A stretch of DNA of 64,000 nt from Rhizoctonia solani. Its lineage: Eukaryota > Basidiomycota > Agaricomycetes > Cantharellales > Ceratobasidiaceae. A model generated the notes under the pieces. It had not been told where the DNA came from. It made no database searches and was given only the letters and a program-made list of their open reading frames with translations. The DNA lies in NCBI RefSeq assembly GCF_016906535.1, contig NC_057383.1:62001-126000 (forward strand), in the 5' to 3' direction. The position numbers and the translations under genes were made by a program. Shown here piece by piece: positions 62,101 through 64,000 of this stretch; positions within the stretch are counted from its first letter, which is position 1, and each line of letters begins with the position of its first letter.

Positions 62101-63236
62101 GGTACTCTAAAACTTTACCCGTAGGTGTATTTAACTTTGTATTACTGCTATCGTAATCTTTTAAAAAAACAAAATCTAGATTCGAATCAAGAGGGGACAT
62201 GGATCCAATGATGCTGAAGAAGAAGCCCTTATATCAGTATGTCCGGATAATCGTAATTTGCCAATGTCGTGTATGTTTTACGTACTCTACTCTTACTAGA
62301 CCATTCAACACGAAATAACTTTGATGGCTGGATTGAAGCATCCATGTATCCATCAGTTACTTGGGGTCGATTCCAGCCCTACGCATATATATAAGCCGGA
62401 TATGGTATTCGAGGCTTGTGGGCATATAGTGCTTCACCAAGTGGGTGACCTCATGGCCACTGACGTACGAGTATTGACGATCAACCAGTTACTAAACCAA
62501 GAACAAATTGGCCTTCGTCGCAGCGCCCGGATTGTGAGCCTACCTTTTGTCAAAGGGCTGACTCGCTACTCAACTCTTTCAGCTTGTAGATGTTGCTTCA
62601 GCCTTGGTTTACCTGCATGAACACGCAGATGGTCCAATAGCTCATGGTGATATTAAACCGGTATGCAAAGTCCTGTTTTCCGATAAAATTTCAAGGACTT
62701 ATCATATGAACTATGGGACAAATGTTTCCTAGGAAAATATATATGTACTCCCCAACGGAAGCGCTAAGCTAGCTAATTTTACATGCTCATTTCAGTACAT
62801 CTCAGGGCAGGCATCCTCCTCTGGTCACTTATCGTCGACGATCACTATATCTGAGCGATCTTCATTGTACTGTGCTCCTGAATACTATAACCGAGGTAGC
62901 GGAAACGAGCGGATTTTCCCAACCTTTTTTGGAGACATATGGAGTTTTGGAACCGTTACACTAAGCGTACGTCTTTCGTAGTTGTGGTATTGCGTGGGAT
63001 GGTGATGACTAGTGAGATATCCTCAACAGCTATTTTCAAGACACTTCCGGTACATTGGCCTCGATCATTACGTGTCCCACCTGTTCAATAGCAAAGCCTC
63101 GCTCGATTTGAGGCAAGTTGCTCCGGACTGCGACACCACAGTCCGCTTATTGCTCAGTTCTATCCTCCAAATCGAGCCACAAAGTCGTCCGACAGCGTCG
63201 ACACTGCTTGGTGAAGTCTCGAAGCTATCTCCATGA
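59159..63236 (+). CDS. Tandem triple kinase-domain protein
   Basis: One reading path joins three protein-kinase-like domains. Domain 1 (59159-60650) has the glycine loop GLGGSADVF, VAIK, HGDIKLSNILV, DFGRS and VRYMSPELF, so it can be an active Ser/Thr or Tyr-like kinase. Domain 2 (60708-61905) keeps VAIK, but the catalytic loop is PQGDLIPENI and DFG is replaced by SFG. Domain 3 (61985-63236) keeps IRIK and HGDIKPENI, but DFG is NFT. Domains 2 and 3 therefore look like pseudokinases. Each domain ends with ADMWAYGCI, SDMWAVGCI or GDIWSFGTV and a C-lobe. Linkers with P-W-x-P/S..DF-x-GK separate the domains. No ATG opens domain 2 or 3, and splices GC|GTAAGC..TAG (60656) and AA|GTGAGC..CAG (61909) carry the frame through. 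Introns fall at equal sites in all three. The stop is TGA 63234-63236. The N-terminus may extend upstream. Confidence 0.8.
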
Positions 63237-64000
63237 AGACTGATAGGAGTATGACAGGAAGAACTTCGTAGTTGCAATTTGATATGGTCCAATAAATGTA
63301 GGACGAGCCCTTGGGCTAGGTAGAAAAGCATTCATCCGCTAGGTATGCTTGAGGTCGAAGAATTTATCCCGCGTGTGACAGAGTGTAATAAAGTAGCACT
63401 CGCGGTAAGAGGATAGACGACTCTACAAGAATCGCTCGGGTTCGCGAGCGCTCGGGAGCACGCATGGTTCCCAACATGGTGTCCTTGAGCCAGGGCCCTC
63501 TGAAAAGAGCTCGCCCTTCTCCACACAATATTTGAACTGGATCTTACTGTGTGTTTGGTAATCGGAGGTGGATTACCAGGGCGTTGGTTGAAACCGGTAA
63601 TGAATCGAGTTTCGTCAGAGTTTTGTTCTTCCATTTGGGGTAACTAACAAACAGTGCAAGCGAACATATAATTGACCAAGCGTGATAAAAACCAGTTTGA
63701 ATACCCTGTTAGATAAGTTGCCCTCAAGCTCAGATAGTATTTCATATCAATGCAATCACAGATTGGGCTCGCTCTTATCAGCAGCTCATATGCACGAGCG
63801 CGCCAATATATAATGCCCTGCCGACTGCAAACTGGCAGATAGAAACCTCTGAGACGGCTGGGTCATACGCACCCGACATCATGGTAACAGGGAAGGGGGG
63901 CAGGAAGGAAAGTACACCGAGCGTATTGCTCGACCGGACTACCATAGAATTGGCAGGACATGGCTGACGCTCGTAACCATTTGATAAAACGGCGGCCACG
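63237..64000. other. No supported gene at the right edge
   Basis: Minus-strand frames at 63332-63634 and 63778-63999 are open but show no recognisable motif. The second runs off the edge of the window and could be part of a neighbouring gene. Confidence 0.35.

Noticed and set aside
60656..62170. Reading the three kinase domains as three separate genes
   Set aside because: No start codon or promoter-sized gap precedes domains 2 and 3, and in-frame splice signals join them. It is kept as an alternative until RNA data exist.

Overview
The window looks like nuclear DNA of an Agaricomycete fungus. The genes have many short (about 45-70 base) GT-AG introns, and the protein set is typical of basidiomycetes. 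A Ceratobasidiaceae/Rhizoctonia-type genome fits, but that is inference and no marker gene here proves it.

The window has two compartments. Positions 1 to about 18.5 kb are a transposon graveyard. It contains solo long terminal repeats (LTRs) from at least four families, here called LTR-A to LTR-D, most with exact 5-bp target-site duplications. It also contains a 5'-truncated LINE, tRNA-like SINE pieces, a 1-kb foldback element and MITE-like inverted repeats. Between 9105 and 15121 the nesting can be fully reconstructed. A solo LTR-B was hit by a LINE. Both were then hit by further LTRs. Two opposed LTR-D copies recombined and inverted about 3.9 kb, and the swapped target-site duplications show this directly. 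Only one weak host gene (about 4.6-5.5 kb) is seen in this part.

From 18.7 kb to the end the DNA is gene-dense. In order: a proteinase-inhibitor I9 gene that appears cut at the transposon border (-), NAC alpha EGD2 (-), AP-1 mu adaptin (-), a CAX-type Ca2+/H+ antiporter (-), proteasome beta subunit PRE1 (-), a large Ser/Pro-rich protein (+), exportin CSE1 (-), a decayed ORF (+), a small secreted protein with two knottin-like repeats (-), serine palmitoyltransferase LCB2 with frameshifts (+), two tandem DUG1-type M20 dipeptidases (-), a GH95 alpha-L-fucosidase (-), an MFS sugar transporter (-) and a gene coding for three tandem kinase-like domains (+).

Most of these are housekeeping genes with no shared pathway. 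No biosynthetic cluster is apparent. The likeliest lineage-specific biology is the triple kinase gene at 59.2-63.2 kb, where only the first domain keeps all catalytic motifs, and the exon-duplicated cysteine-rich secreted protein at 39.1-39.5 kb. All gene models are read by eye from frames and splice signals, so exon borders not given explicitly are approximate.
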